NCBI GenBank assembly: GCA_014773175.1
Contig: VXCM01001508.1
Span: forward strand, 84,527-148,526
DNA from: Lucifuga dentata
Lineage: Eukaryota > Chordata > Actinopteri > Ophidiiformes > Bythitidae
Length of the DNA stretch: 64,000 nt
Direction: 5' to 3'
Below, piece by piece: positions 12,729 through 25,941 of this stretch (positions are counted from its first letter, which is position 1; every line of letters begins with the position of its first letter). A model generated the notes under the pieces. The model saw only the letters and a program-made list of their open reading frames with translations. It was not told the origin of the DNA and ran no database searches. The translations under genes were made by a program, and so were the position numbers.

Positions 12729-15340
12729 CAGGTCAGTGTAAATAAGAAGATAAGCTACTTCAATGTCAACACACTTCTCAAAAATAGAGAGAGAAGACAT
12801 TTGGGTTCATTTCCTAATTCTTATTTAAAATATCATCAGATAAGCAGTGACTGAGCAATGTGTGAGGCAACAACTTCTCATAGTTATTCTAAGACATGCT
12901 AATAGGTACCCGGTTGTTGGACTGAAGCTAAAACTTCAAAGCTTATAGACCTTATTTAACTAAATGTGTCAAAAACACCAAAAACAAAGTTCTGGGTTGT
13001 CTGTTTCCGATTTATTTTCTTTAGTCTTGCATAATATATCAGTTAGGGCAGCATAATTAGTAACTTGAATCTTCAGGGCAGCTTGGAAGAAACAGCAGTT
13101 TTTCCAGTTTCTTTAAAGAGACATCAACAGCAGTGCACAGAGAAATCATAAACAGCAAGCATTCAGTTCAAATTGCCAATGAGCTGTATGTCTGTGATAT
13201 TGTAATTTCAGGAAAGAATAACAAATATTTTTTAGCTTGATGCATTTAGGAGTGGAGTGAGGGCTTCAAAAGCATCTCTTATATGAGGTCAGAGAATTTC
13301 CTCAGCCTATAGAGGAGTGTGTAATCAAAGAGAGGACATGGAAGTTTCAGGATGATTTAAAAAAATGCATCCATATTAACCCCAAACAATGACAAAATGT
13401 GACCCAAATTGTGAAATATAATAGTAGAGGAATGCTAGTCTGTAGTAATAAATAAGGATACATTTAATGAAGAAAGGAAGCTTTTAAAAACTGTGGTCAA
13501 TAACCAAAGAACAAATGAACAATGCCTACACTCCTCACCCATTAACTTTAGGAAACCAATCAGCACAGGCCCTGGTCAGATGGACAGGCTAGAGGAGAGG
13601 AGGTTAACCAAAGACTCAGAAGTCAAATAAAGTAAATGTACACAGTGCTGAAATGCAAAAGAGGCAGACTCTCTGGGGCAGAGGGGACTGAGGCAGTGCT
13701 TGACCTAAATATAATCATGATGATGTAATGTTACACAGATATTTGAACAGTCTTAGCTTATAAGACAAACTCAAACATGTAGAAAGTGTTCCAGTTTGTA
13801 CTTGCACACATATCTGATATTAGCTATGGCCAACACCTTATAGGAAGAATCACTGAGTGCCACTGCCAGGCACTAACAATGGGACCTATTAACCTTGTTA
13901 CAGCCTCAAAAAAAGAAATGTGGAGCACAGACAGATGGGCAAAAAATCAATTTAGCAAATGACTGACAGACACATAGTGGAGAGAGTGAAGAATCATTGA
14001 ATTTAAATTTAAATAAATTTCTTATTTGTAAGAAATACAGCCATGTAATGGCAGAAATACATCCAAAACATATTTGTCTCATCTGTCTTCCAAATTCCAT
14101 GAAAATCTATTTATATGTGCTGAAGATAACTTCCTGACAGACTAGCTGGCTAATTAAATTTGGTGAAATCATAGAAAAGTTCATAATAACAAAGAAACTG
14201 GAAGAGCTGTATATGTAAGGCGAGACATGAAAACAGATATGGATAGATGTTTGTTGTGAAGGTGACACTCTGTCCTGATTTGGACTATCGCCATGGTGCT
14301 GTTGAACCAAAACCATATGGGAAAATCAGAAAAAGCTGAAAAATTAAAAGAGAATTGTAAAAAGCAGGAAAAAAAAAAAAAAAAAAAAAAATCAGGAAAT
14401 CATGTGCAAGCTTCTTTATTGTGGGTTGTTTTTAATTTCCTACCCAGAATCTCTTCAGTTCATGTTGACTCACTCATAAGTCATGTATTAAAATTTGTTA
14501 TCGGTCATTTGTTATATTTTGGGGATTTTGCAGAGGATATGTAAGCCCTTCTATGAGGTGAGTTGAGCTGCTGCCATCCCATCGTCAGTACTGAGATTGT
14601 TTTTAATGCATTCCTGCAGTCACATAAATGAAAGTCATAAGATCAGGAGGGAAAAAACTCGATAAAAACAATTTTTTTAGTCAAAAAAAAAAAAAAAAAA
14701 AAGTCTCCAGAGATGCTTTGTATGTGTTGCAGTAGACATAAGATACCAGACTGCTGTGAAGTACTTTCTTGATAAAACAATTTTATCAGTTTCCTGGATA
14801 TACAAGCTAATTCAGTGCTATCTCCCAATGTAAATATAGCCATTGATAGTAACAATAAGGTATATATACCAGCCACTGATATGGCCTACATGGCAGCTCA
14901 TCCAGAGGAGAAAGTTCAAAATGAAAGGATAACATATCGTCTGAATACCTAATATGGAATACACTATGTCGAGGAATTATTTAACAACTACTAACTATCA
15001 ACACTAATCAACACCAGAGAGATAAATTTATATGAGAGAATTTTTCAGAAAATTTGTGATTAAAATTAGATAATTAATAAGTAGAATTCCCAAGAAAAAT
15101 GTGGACATCATAATATCTTTTAAAGAATGTACCTAATATTACATAAACCATAGCAATACATAAGGAATTCTGCAATAATACAGAGCACAGATTTTTATAT
15201 ACTTAAGAGAGAATTTGACATGTCTGAACTTTGATGGGTCTTCATTTAAAATTTAATATAATAATATTCTATATGTGCACACACCCTACAGTACAACCAT
15301 AAAAAGGCTATTGAAATTAAACTACGGCTCTTTCTTTTGG
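12729..15340. other. Intergenic/intronic stretch without recognisable genes
   Basis: AT-rich DNA with poly-A tracts at about 14370-14390 and 14683-14701. No exon, RNA gene or transposon body was recognised. If tp53inp2 starts near 15.4 kb, this is its first intron. Confidence 0.4.
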
Positions 15341-15359
15341 AAATGGTCCTTTAAAATTA

Positions 15360-15480
15360 AATGGGCGGGGCTGAGTGATACAGGAGGCGGGACTATCAAA
15401 ATAAAAACAAGTCGACTGTGACGTCAGTGACGCTGACAGAGAAGCTCCAGTCCATTTGGCGACTACAGGGGGAAAAAAAG
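15360..15480. promoter_or_regulatory. Promoter-like patch with CRE and GC boxes
   Basis: Two GC boxes (GGGCGGGG at 15363 and GGCGGG at 15386) lie just before a perfect palindromic cAMP response element TGACGTCA at 15419-15426, in otherwise AT-rich DNA. The nearest gene body is tp53inp2 on the minus strand, whose first exon is not located, so this could be its promoter. No start site can be fixed from sequence alone. Confidence 0.35.
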
Positions 15481-16699
15481 GTCTATAGCAAACAGCAAAA
15501 ATATTAGATATTATGTCGATGTAAACCCGAACTATATAGGATGATGTGTCAAAACTGCAATTTACAAGACCAGTAAAACCGAAATTGCCAATATGCGGCT
15601 TGTACAGCTGGTTATTTGTCTGGATTTGAAAGGTATTGAGGTTATAAAAAAAAATCTGCTGTTCATAAAAAGCGGTCTTTATATTTCAAATGCTGAAAGA
15701 TGCCCTGGGATGAAGTAATAAAATAAAACATCGACATCGACATTTCATTGCCACCAGCCAATAGAAGAACGGTCTTTCTGTTAGGATATCCAGGCTAAAC
15801 TTGAATTATCCGTATTAAGCAGTACAGCTGTAGGGTCACAGCAATGACAGTTTGGCTCAGCAGTGCTACACGAAAGCGGAGAAATACCTGCACCAATACC
15901 ATCATTTTAACAGAATAACCTAAGAGAAATGCCACTGTGACCATATTTGTAGAAAACATCATCCTACAGTGTCTGCCTCAGAAAAAAAAACAAAACAAAA
16001 AAAACATCAACATCCGCCATCGACTCCACATCAGCATTTGGTGCATTTTGTAACACGGCTGGTGTCGTCCTGTATGATAAGGCTACGTATGCAGGCTTGG
16101 TGTCATTTTTCTGTACACAGGATGTCGAAGAAACCCAGAACATTAGGACATTTGGTTTAGTCCGCTTTCAAATTTGTGACCTGTATGATGAAAACTGTGA
16201 TGTAATTCAGTCAAAGGTAATAATAGTCAAAGGTGAGATAATACAGTTTTTACGATTCTTTATGAGAGCCATAATCTAAAATTGACAGGGGTATGAGGAA
16301 TGAACCAGATCCTGTCCAGTGCCACAGACAGATGTAGTTTGATACCCACTCATGCACATAATTTTGACACCAAACAACCTCAGAATCAAATTCAAGCAAA
16401 GTAAAGAATATCTTACCTGCCTTTGCAATATAATTCAAGTTGTAAACGCGATCAGACACAGTAGAAATGACAACAATTCTTAAAGCATAGCTTTAGATAG
16501 CCTTTAAGTGAGGTAGCTAAAACACCATAATAAAAAAAATAAAAGGCTTTCTTCTTAGAAGAAGGGCTTCGCGTAAAAAATTTTACACTGATGTTTCAGA
16601 TTATAACATCTGCAGCGTTTTCCCGTTGCTCTAGTTTCCCTACAGATTTTCCTCCTCTTTATTGCTCCTCCAGCTGATCGTCGGATCAGAATGTAGAAC

Positions 16700-16800
16700 G
16701 TACAAAACAGCTGATTGTGAGATCACAATACGCTGAGGCCCGCCTCTTTCCACGCCCACACCAAACAAATAACCAATCAGAATATTACACAAGATACAGG
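16700..16800. promoter_or_regulatory. Second promoter-like patch (GC-rich, CCAAT)
   Basis: CCGCCTCTTTCCACGCCCAC is followed by a CCAAT box at 16773-16777. No exon was recognised next to it, so the target is unknown. Confidence 0.2.
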
Positions 16801-17105
16801 CCAGGACTCTTGGTAACAGGATGGGGGCAGGGAGAAGGCATCTGTCAGCCTGCACCCTGGTGAAAATGGTGACATGACTCAGAGACCGATCCCTGATCAG
16901 CCTGTACATTCGCCCTCTCGGCTGTGTAAGGTCAGTGCTGGGGGAGGGTAAACTGACCCTGAATCTCTGTCCTCATAGCTTCAACTCAAACAAGGAAAGA
17001 TGAAAATGTGTTGACAGCAAAGTGATTAAAACTTTCATCTTAGTGCTATATTAGTTAAATTTGAGCACAAACAGAAGAGAACAAAGCTGAAGAGGTAGCA
17101 GCTAT

Positions 17106-17300
17106 TATATTATATTTCAGTGATATATGATATGATATGATATGATATGATATGATATGATATGATATATGATATGATATGATATAATATGATATTATAT
17201 TATATTATATTATATTATATTATATTATATTATATTATTTTATATTATATCATATCATATCATATCATATCATATCATATTATATTATATTATATTATAG
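17106..17300. repeat. Pentanucleotide repeat arranged as a large palindrome
   Basis: A GATAT-type array on the left passes through a TATTA-type centre into an ATATC-type array on the right. The two outer arrays are reverse complements, so about 190 bases can fold back on themselves. Confidence 0.9.
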
Positions 17301-17559
17301 TGACTTTCTAACCAGACTTTGGGCCACAGACAGAGCACATCTGTTAAGTTGCATTTGTTTCTCTGTTGATATTTATGTCTAAATGGTAGACTGCATCATT
17401 TTAAGTTCGGTTTTTATTGTCAGTCAAGTGCTGAATATAGTCAGACTTTAGATATGTGACAGAGTTATGCAATAATTCATTTACATACTGTACACTGATG
17501 CAATTCATGAAAAAAAAAATTGACACAGTCCTAAAACCAGATGAATAATCATAGTGATA

Positions 17560-17830
17560 TTGCCCTAAATTTCATTTGTAAATATTGTCCTCTCCCCTTC
17601 CCCTCAACAGTCCTTTTTTACTCCTCCTTTGTAAGGAGGACCTTCCAGTGTCATTCATCATTTACCAGCCAATCAGACTTACTATTTTCTGAATGCAGCA
17701 TCTGAGTAACCAATCAGCTGCAAAGGAGCTTTGAAAACCCCTGGTGGTCACTTTCCACTCTGCAGTCTATTGAAGGGTACCCATTGCCTGCCATTTTTTT
17801 TGCAGATTGTGCAAGCTGGTGACTAGTGAG
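17560..17830. promoter_or_regulatory. CCAAT-box pair in an open intergenic region
   Basis: CCAATCAG occurs twice, at 17669 and 17710, 41 bases apart, followed by a GT microsatellite. This arrangement resembles a CCAAT promoter, but there is no exon to attach it to. Confidence 0.2.
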
Positions 17831-17859
17831 TGACTGTGTGTGTGTGTGTGTGTGTGTTT

Positions 17860-20800
17860 GTGTCACCCTGTACTGTTTATGCATGTAGTGTAGTTATGCA
17901 TTATTTAAGTGTATACTTTGGATCATGCAGTAGATACTACTTATAGCCTGCTTGTGCTCATGCATGCATGTATGAGTGAGTGCATGGGTGCATGCATCTG
18001 TTTAAGTTCATGTGTCTGTGTCTCCAGCAGCACACACATAGTGCTTATTGCCAAATGGCTAAATCTGAGTATGATTCCTCTAGTCTGAGCATGCACCTGA
18101 ATGCTGCATGTTTGTTTAAGACTGTAATCTGCAAAAAAAAAAAAAAAAAAAAAAAAGTCATTAAATGTGTCACAGTGGGTTAGGAAGGTGTATCCAACTT
18201 CAGAAATGCCAGTAGAGCTTCCTAAACACCATTTGAATAGAATATAAATCTGCCTGAAGGTTTTATATGTTTGAGTGTCAAAATTTATGTAATTTTGACA
18301 TTTTTTAAAATTTTTTTGGAGTGAAATATTTACTGTTCCTAAAAAGAAATAATTATTCAATCAATAGTCAAGAAGATACTGCTACAAATTACTCTAACTA
18401 AATTAGGACTGGGACTGTGAACCTGAAACTTATACTAAAATAGTCATTGGTCATTGCTAATTAGGATCACCAGAGATTCTGGGTGTGTAATATCATTAGC
18501 ATTTGAGAGTAAACCCAAAAATGACATATGTTTTGGTTCAGGCCTCTGCACTGCATTCAGAGAATAAAATATTCAAAGTATTTGTTTGTGCACATGAGGA
18601 ACGACTGTGTGACTGGATGACTTCAATGAAAATTGAAAACAAATGAACCACACCTTGTTTTCTACAAATTGCTGTGTCTCATACATTCTCCTTAGTCAGC
18701 AAGTTTTTCCTGCCAGTCTTTCCTTTGTCATGATATTACCACGCCGATAGACGATAGCAAGAGTCCAGCACAGTGTGAGCTTTCTAAATGCAGCATGATA
18801 AGGTTTCAGCCTATACAGTTACCAGGTGCTAGGCAACTCGCACAAGAACACACACACAGATCTCCCTGTTTTGATGACGATATTCATACCCTGGTAACAC
18901 AGTGAACACATTTAGCAAGAACAGTTTGTGCATCTGTGCTTGTGTTAATGTTTGTATTCTCAAATTAATCAGAAGAAGTGACAGGTCTGCTGCAACATGT
19001 CATGCCATCTACTCATGGCATGTATCGCCTTGTCAATAACTATAATGTACTACAAGAACAATTCAAGACAGTAATTATCATTTAATGGATGAGATGCAAT
19101 GTCATAATATTCCTAAGTATTTAGTTTGAATACCTAGCTCAAGTGGTTTTCTATTGTCTGCTGTTTTTTTTTTTTTNCTGTTTTTTTTTTTTTCTTTTAA
19201 TTATCCAGCTAGAGCAGTGCTTTCACTGAAGTTGATGGTTTTTGAAGGAATCCCAGTTTCCTAGGCTCTTTGAAGAAATAAGTGAAAGATCACAGCTCTG
19301 TCTCTGCCTCCCTCTCTGTCTCTCCCTCTCTGTGTGTTCATGAATGTGACATTTGGCACTTGTTTGATGGCATGGCTGACCTTGCCCTGGCTGAACTACA
19401 TCTAAGGCATGCATGTAGCAAAGGCTTCTGCTCTCACCTTGTGTCGTAAACACTGCTGTTTTGTTTGTGGTTAAAGCCTGAGGTGTGGCGATGGTCAGGT
19501 TGACTCAGCACTCCAGCATTTTTAGTGCTGTCACTTGAAACAGTGAGGTAGCTTGTTTGTGAAAAGTCATCTGACAGCTCATCTCTTCCTTGCCTCTGAA
19601 CAAAACAAACCCAGACAGGACGCAGTGTGCATAGGAGCCAGTATTAACACTTGTAGTTCACCCAAGTACTGTATCTTCTGTGCTTAGTTAATCCTGCTGA
19701 ATGAAGCAGACGTGGATACAGACAGTAAGTCTTTTGAGATTCTTTTAAGAAAGGAAACTGTAAAAGCATTGAGAGGAGAGAACAACATAATGTTGGGAGA
19801 GAAGGCATCCAGTTTTCTCTCTTTTTTGGGGTCAATGTTATGTCAGCAATCAGGCATAATAAGATCAAGAAGGTACAATAAAATACAATTCCAACAAGGT
19901 TGAATATTAAAATATGTTGCTCTGCCACCTTTGTTGATGTGAGTGTTCAGGTATACTTTGCAGAGCCCAACCAATAACAGGCAAGGCAAAATTACTGGCC
20001 AATATTTTCTTATTACATTTATATCAATATCAGTATATAATATACAGTAGTTGTATGTAACATTGGACAATATAAATTATATTTATTATTTAGATTTTTT
20101 TTCTTATTCTCTAATATTAAATACAGATCAGAAACAAAATTTTAAAAATGTTTTTCATTGATTTCCAATATTATATCATTAACATCCTTTTCATGTACAA
20201 TATAGATACTGTATATACTATGACTCCTCCCAGCTTTGTGGCTTTATTTTCAGTGCCTCTTGTGCTCCTCTCCTCTCTGCCCTGCATAACTGGCTGCTGA
20301 TAGATGATAAGAAGGTAGCCCCAGTAGAAAGGTCAGACCTGGTCCCTGTCCTATCACTGGTTTACAGTGTCAGACTTTGCATAAATGAACTGCATACAGT
20401 GGGGCATAAGCCAGGTTTAAACCCCTACTATGTATATCCATGTAAATCAAGATGCATCTTCAAATCAACACCTCGAGTTGATAGATTCTATGAAAAAAGC
20501 ACCAATAAATCATAAAAGGCCCAAAATACCAGCATTTATAAATTGCGTAGAGAAACTGGGTAAAACAAAAAAGAAGAAAAATATGTTAAAATGTCAATGG
20601 CCAATTCAAGGTCGTTGCTGCCCAAAACAGAGCCTTTAATGCTGCAAACCTTGATGTTTGTTCCAAATGTGTTTTTGTGTATGTGTGCCAGACATCTGTT
20701 TTTCCATCAGGTTTACTACACAGTTAGTATGTCAAAGGACAAGGACAGACTGGAGGAAAATACTAAAGAAACGCAAATACAACCTTTCTGCTAATTCAAA

Positions 20801-22880
20801 TACCATAGAGGCTATTTCAGTAGAGTCAGTCTTTGGTGGCAAATTTTTGGCACATAAAATATGTGTATAGTCACGTAAATAAAAGACTCCTTAGAGTTAT
20901 ATGTGGAAAAATCACTATTTTGTCTAGTGATCATTGAAAATATGGGCTTGTCTTATGCTGTTTACAAAAATTACTCATGTAAACAAGCTGCAGAAAACAT
21001 TAACTTTAATTTAGTTCTTGTCAATCAATTTTATGATGATATAGGAGGGTTCAACCTTGTGTGTGGTGGGTGACCCTTTTGTTAATATTTTGATCACAGA
21101 CTATCTTTAACACAAAAATGTATTGAAACTCCAAATCAAAGAAAAAAAGGTGTAATTCCAGCTTAAGCAATTGTCATAAGCTTACTTTTGTCCTCAGCAT
21201 TCCTTTGTGATTCAGTCCACTACACCACGCATGTTTCTGGCTTTGGATAAAGAATTTTTGTACTGTATATCATATTGCGTACTGCTTCTCCATGTCTATA
21301 AATACTGCAAATAGCTGCACTCTATTGTCCCTTGATAACCCTCCACACTTATGTATGCTGTCTTACTTGGCAAACATGCAATACAGTATGTTGCCTTCCA
21401 AAATCGCACAACCACACAGCTGATGTCAGCCAGAGTTTCTCCTCTCAAAGTTGGTTCTGCAGGTACAGTTCATTCTGCCAGGACTGAAGAAGAGACTGGG
21501 AAGGAGTCAGTCTCTCACCCCCTTCCCATTCATTTGTTCAGCTCTCCTCAAATCCTTATGCCATGCATGAATGCCATGGGTCTGTCCCTACAAGGCTACA
21601 ACAAACAGAGCCTGGAAGTTGTGTCCTTGGCATTGGCGTGCTGCAAAACACCACATGAGAACAGGCTGTGCTCTTCAGAGAGGAAGACAGCCCCTGGTTC
21701 ACGTTTCCCTGGAGAATATTGTAGAACTTAAGGAGTGAGCTATTTTAATCTCCCAAAGGATTTGGGTGCCTAGGTTGACGAGAAGCATAGAATTTCAAAA
21801 CTCTGAAATACTTCCTTTACATGTAATATAGATGGTCATTGTCTTTTTCTCTTACTGATTTTCCCTTAGCATGGGAAGATGAGCCCCCTGCTCAGCTGTG
21901 GCCACTAACTTTGAACCATAACATGGTCTGGGCTTTAGCCTGGGACAAAAATAGCAACAAGAAAGGATATCAAAGTAAAAAGCAGCCACACGTTTCTCTT
22001 CCATTCATCCCTAGTGACGTTAATTAAGTCTTTTATTTACAGACCTTCACTGAAGAGCTTGGACACTCTTGACCTTGAGCTTTTTGGTTGATGCTGAAAT
22101 TGGCTTCTGACTTGGCTTCTGACAATTATTATTTTTTTCACTAATAGAGGAAAAGTTTTTAATCGTTCATAAAGTGAATGAAAGTTTTTTCTATTCTAAA
22201 ACTTTGGCCGACTGACATTGTTAATCAAATCTCGGTTTGTCCAACCTTTTGCGATTTTGATGTAGATCTGATTTAAGGTGGTGTGTACTGTTTTTACAAA
22301 TGTTTCACAAAGGGTTTCAAAAAGTCTTCGTGTTCTTAGTATGGTATTTAATACCTGTTTGACGGTCATTTGCTGTGACGATGGAGAAATGAACCTTAAG
22401 CTAATGTAACCGAGCATTAAGCTTCATCTAACTGGTCAGATAGGATATAAATGACAACACGGACAGCAATGATGGAAACACGTCAGCCATGCAACAACTT
22501 TTATTCAACCTCTTCTTTTCACACTTCCTGTAGCGCTACATATATCTGTCCTACGGCAACTCAAACGGGACATTTCTATTACAATCCAGAAATACACAGA
22601 TAATACAAAGATCTGTTAAATTAATGTAACTATAGAAGCAGTTTGGAACATTTTTTCATTATTCCAAACTGTTCAGTTAGCGAGACACACTCAGACACCC
22701 AAACTCATAATACACGGAAAAATTCAAGACTTAAAGCTTGTAGGTCAAAGTCAAATCAACCTCATCTCACATAATTTGGTTTGAGCCATATCAAAAATAT
22801 CCATCTCCTCATCCGTGTCCTCTTACAGGCCTGCTGGAAATTCTGACGTATTACGTTCATGTAAGGTACGTCTGCGTAGT
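17860..22880. other. Intergenic stretch with no recognised gene
   Basis: Five kilobases of AT-rich DNA with poly-A/T runs (18133-18155; a one-N gap at 19177). The longest ORF (21351-21731, 126 codons) has no recognisable domain and no splice-signal support. No RNA gene is visible before the tRNA. Confidence 0.45.
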
Positions 22881-22890
22881 TTTACCGGAA

Positions 22891-22962
22891 GGGGATGTAG
22901 CTCAGTGGTAGAGCGCATGCTTTGCATGTATGAGGCCCCGGGTTCAATCCCCGGCATCTCCA
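22891..22962 (+). tRNA. tRNA-Ala (anticodon TGC)
   Basis: Seventy-two bases fold as a full cloverleaf: acceptor GGGGATG/CATCTCC (one G-U pair), a D arm with AGCTCAGTGGTAGAGC, anticodon loop TTTGCAT with TGC, and a T arm with GGTTCAATCC (the B box). TAGCTCAGTGG gives the A box. A run of nine T follows after one base and serves as the RNA polymerase III terminator. There is no intron. The intact stems and terminator argue for a working gene rather than a SINE head. Confidence 0.95.
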
Positions 22963-23110
22963 CTTTTTTTTTCACATCTAAATAACGTTACGTAAAATGA
23001 AAGATTTAGAGAAGAACCCTTTATAACAAAACCGTGTTCAATCTCCGGTCTCACTCACATTTTTAATACTAACTTTTAGTTACGTAAAATGAGAGATTTA
23101 GAGAAGGAAG
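22963..23110 (+). repeat. Decayed tandem duplicate of the tRNA 3' end and its flank
   Basis: The T-arm sequence TTCAATCCCCGG at 22943 reappears as TTCAATCTCCGG at 23037, and the downstream flank GTTACGTAAAATGA at 22987 reappears at 23079. Spacing is 92-94 bases in both cases. This is an old tandem duplication that kept only part of the tRNA; the second copy has no acceptor or anticodon arm. Confidence 0.6.
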
Positions 23111-23740
23111 ATTTCATCAGGTCAGTTTATTTAACATCTTCCGTTGATTCAGATACAGAGTGGCTACATGTCGTTTGGATTTGGGGGAATAAATAGAGAA
23201 CAAAACATTAAAGAAAGCTACAACCTATTAATGTCGTTAAACTCAGTGGACATAAACATAATATGGCCTCAATCTACCAATGTATGATAATCTTTATTTT
23301 ATCAACATAAAATGTAGGTCAGACAAAATCTTTTCACAATTTCATTCTTTGCTAATCTAATTGATAGTTTTCTTGTGCTTCACATTTGTACCATTTTTTT
23401 CAGCATCTGTGCCAGATAGTCAAACATTTTATTTTTTATTCATCTCTATTGTTTGAATTTTGTTTGTCCTATTTATTCTCTAAACAGCTCTATTATATCT
23501 TTATTTCATTTAAACTGTGTTATCTCATGTGTAACATTTTTATTTTCAGTTTTAGTAAACTTGCTGTAACCCAAATTGCAGTTAAGGTTAAGTTTAGCAG
23601 ATCAGCAGTTTTTTTTGTTTTTCTTTTCTCTGTCAGCCTTCAGAGGGAGGATCAAGAGGTTCAGATCGAAACTCTGAACCCAACACTCTTTTTGGTTATG
23701 GGTAAAAGGTTATAAAGAGCAGCTCACCTACTCAAACCCC
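23110..23740. other. Unassigned AT-rich DNA
   Basis: A 109-codon open frame (23386-23715) is T-rich and hydrophobic from base composition alone. No gene is supported. Confidence 0.4.
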
Positions 23741-23745
23741 TAAAC

Positions 23746-23878
23746 CTAGAATAATTTTTTAAAAAAAAACCAAAAAAAAAACAAAAAAAACAAGGCTGAC
23801 ATAGTCTGACANCTAGAATAATTTTTTAAAAAAAAACCAAAAAAAAAACAAAAAAAACAAGGCTGACATAGTCTGACA
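23746..23878. repeat. 66-bp duplicate around a one-base gap (assembly join)
   Basis: Bases 23746-23811 and 23813-23878 are identical and separated by N at 23812. Same pattern as the other contig-end overlaps. Confidence 0.85.
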
Positions 23879-25783
23879 TGTCGTTTTAACAACTTAATCG
23901 AGGCCAGTTTGACAGCGGGACACGCTACCTGCAATGAAACGAGATCAGTCTGAGAGTCAAGCTCTCACATGTACTGTTCAGGTGCCCATTACTGCTTAGC
24001 CCACATTCTGTACGTGTGAACATTTTGACCTAAAAATCCAATTTAAACAGAACTACTTTTACATAATCATCCATTCCTCGGGCGTTACACAAACACCAGT
24101 CACTCCCGTTTGATATCTAGTAACCCACTTTAGAAGAAGGCTGCATGTGAACCCATGCAAGAACCATCTTACACCGATGCAAAATATGTACCAGTTTTTA
24201 AAAAATGTAAGGACCAGTTGATCAGTGCATGCATCCGTAATGCAAGTAATGAATGAAGTAAAAGTACCAATATCACTATATAAAAAAAAAAACTCCTTTA
24301 CAAGTAAAAGTACAATACTGCAATTACAATTCTGTTGTAACTATTGTAGCTATACCACAATTTGCAATACACACACACATACACACCTATACACACACAC
24401 ATACACACATACACACACACACACACACAGGTTATGGGAGTTAACCTCAGTCATCAATGTCTCTATTATTATATTACATCCCTTTGTATTATTGCCACCA
24501 GCATTAAGCACGTTAAATTAACGTCACTTTTGCTGGCTTATTGCATAGTTGTCTAATCAAGATGCTATTGTATAAATACTAGGCAATGGCTTGGAAACCT
24601 TGTTGGCCATTATTGGTCTTTGACTGCCTCCCTGTGGTTTATGATAGAATATTCCCAGATAGATCAGTTCAACGTGTGAAGGCTAGGTGACGCCCTTCAT
24701 AATTTGTTCCAGGATTATCCTGATAGAGCAATTCAACTAGGAGTTTTGAAATGACACATCTGCACAACTAAGATCACAAATGAGCTTATTTGAGCTTCTT
24801 TATTTTGATCTTATTTGGATATAGTTTAAGAAAATATTATCTTCTGGAAAATTTGGATTCAGACTTGCAGGATGAAATAATCTTATCACAACAGTGAAAG
24901 CATGTTTTATGCCAAAAAAAAAAAAAAAAAAANAAAAAAAAAAAAAAAAAAGTAATTTCTCAGCCCTGTTTTAGACTTACTGATACATCTATTTTAGTTT
25001 AATTTTCAATATTATTTAATATAGCAAAATGTCAACATTTCACAGGATTTGGTTGAAGGGATGCTAAGCATGGAGTGTGAAACAATGAAATCAAGGTGTC
25101 AGAAATAAAACCGGTGAATGTGTTCAAACAAAAGTTATTCAAAGGTGCAAAGGTAACAAGAAAATAAAAATGTCAAACCAAAAACGTTAAAAGGATTTAA
25201 AAAAAAAAAAAAAAANTAAAAAAAAAAAAAAAAAGAAAAAAAGGGTAAACACAAAAAGGTCAAAGAGGTCAAACAAATAAAAAGGAGCAAAAATGGTTAA
25301 CATAACAAGGTGCTATTGCTGTCTTGTGACAAAAATTGAAATATAATTTTCTGCAATAATAATAATAATAATGTATATAGTTACAATGTTTCTTTTGGCA
25401 AATATTATTTCTTTGTTCTGGTTGTAACTGACTTTTTTTTTAATATAAATACTTCAAATTAATATTATTAAAGAACACATACATCCATTGTTGAATAATG
25501 CTGCAGCCTAAAATGAATAAAAAGATTTATTGAAACAAATTATTTAAACTCATTTGTATGCAAGTGTCTCATGGGTTAGAATTAATGTGTTAATTAGTGT
25601 CTAATGGGTTAGAAGTGTCTCATGGGTTAGAATTAGAAATGGGTTAGATGGTAACTCCTCATATTAATTCTAATTCTGATGTTTGCTGACTCATCATAGA
25701 ATAGAATAGAATAGAATAGCTTTCTTGTCATTATACGTAACATATAATGAAATTACAGAATAATAATAATACATAATGAAATT

Positions 25784-25819
25784 ACACTCCTGATCACATG
25801 ATAATGTGATCAGGAGTGT
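25784..25819. repeat. Perfect hairpin, 16-bp arms and 4-base loop
   Basis: ACACTCCTGATCACAT is followed by GATA and the exact reverse complement. It lies at the end of a TCATTATACGT/AATGAAATTA-rich segment of the kind dispersed in fish genomes, so it may be a terminal structure of a small transposon. Confidence 0.8.
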
Positions 25820-25910
25820 TTATTTTCCTCTGAGATTAAGCAGCTGACCATAGATGACCTGTAAAGGCTGGAGTGTGTAGTGCCTGTGTACTGTCCAGAT
25901 AAGGTCCACA

Positions 25911-25941
<31 letters not shown>

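Noticed and set aside
12555..12800. Ser-Leu repeat ORF near tp53inp2 (and a similar one at 59568-59820)
   Set aside because: Produced by translating the (CT)n strand of a GA microsatellite.
21351..21731. 126-codon plus-strand ORF
   Set aside because: No recognisable domain, no splice or promoter support, and composition like surrounding non-coding DNA.
22891..22962. tRNA-like sequence as the head of a SINE
   Set aside because: All stems pair, and a T-run terminator follows immediately instead of a SINE body.
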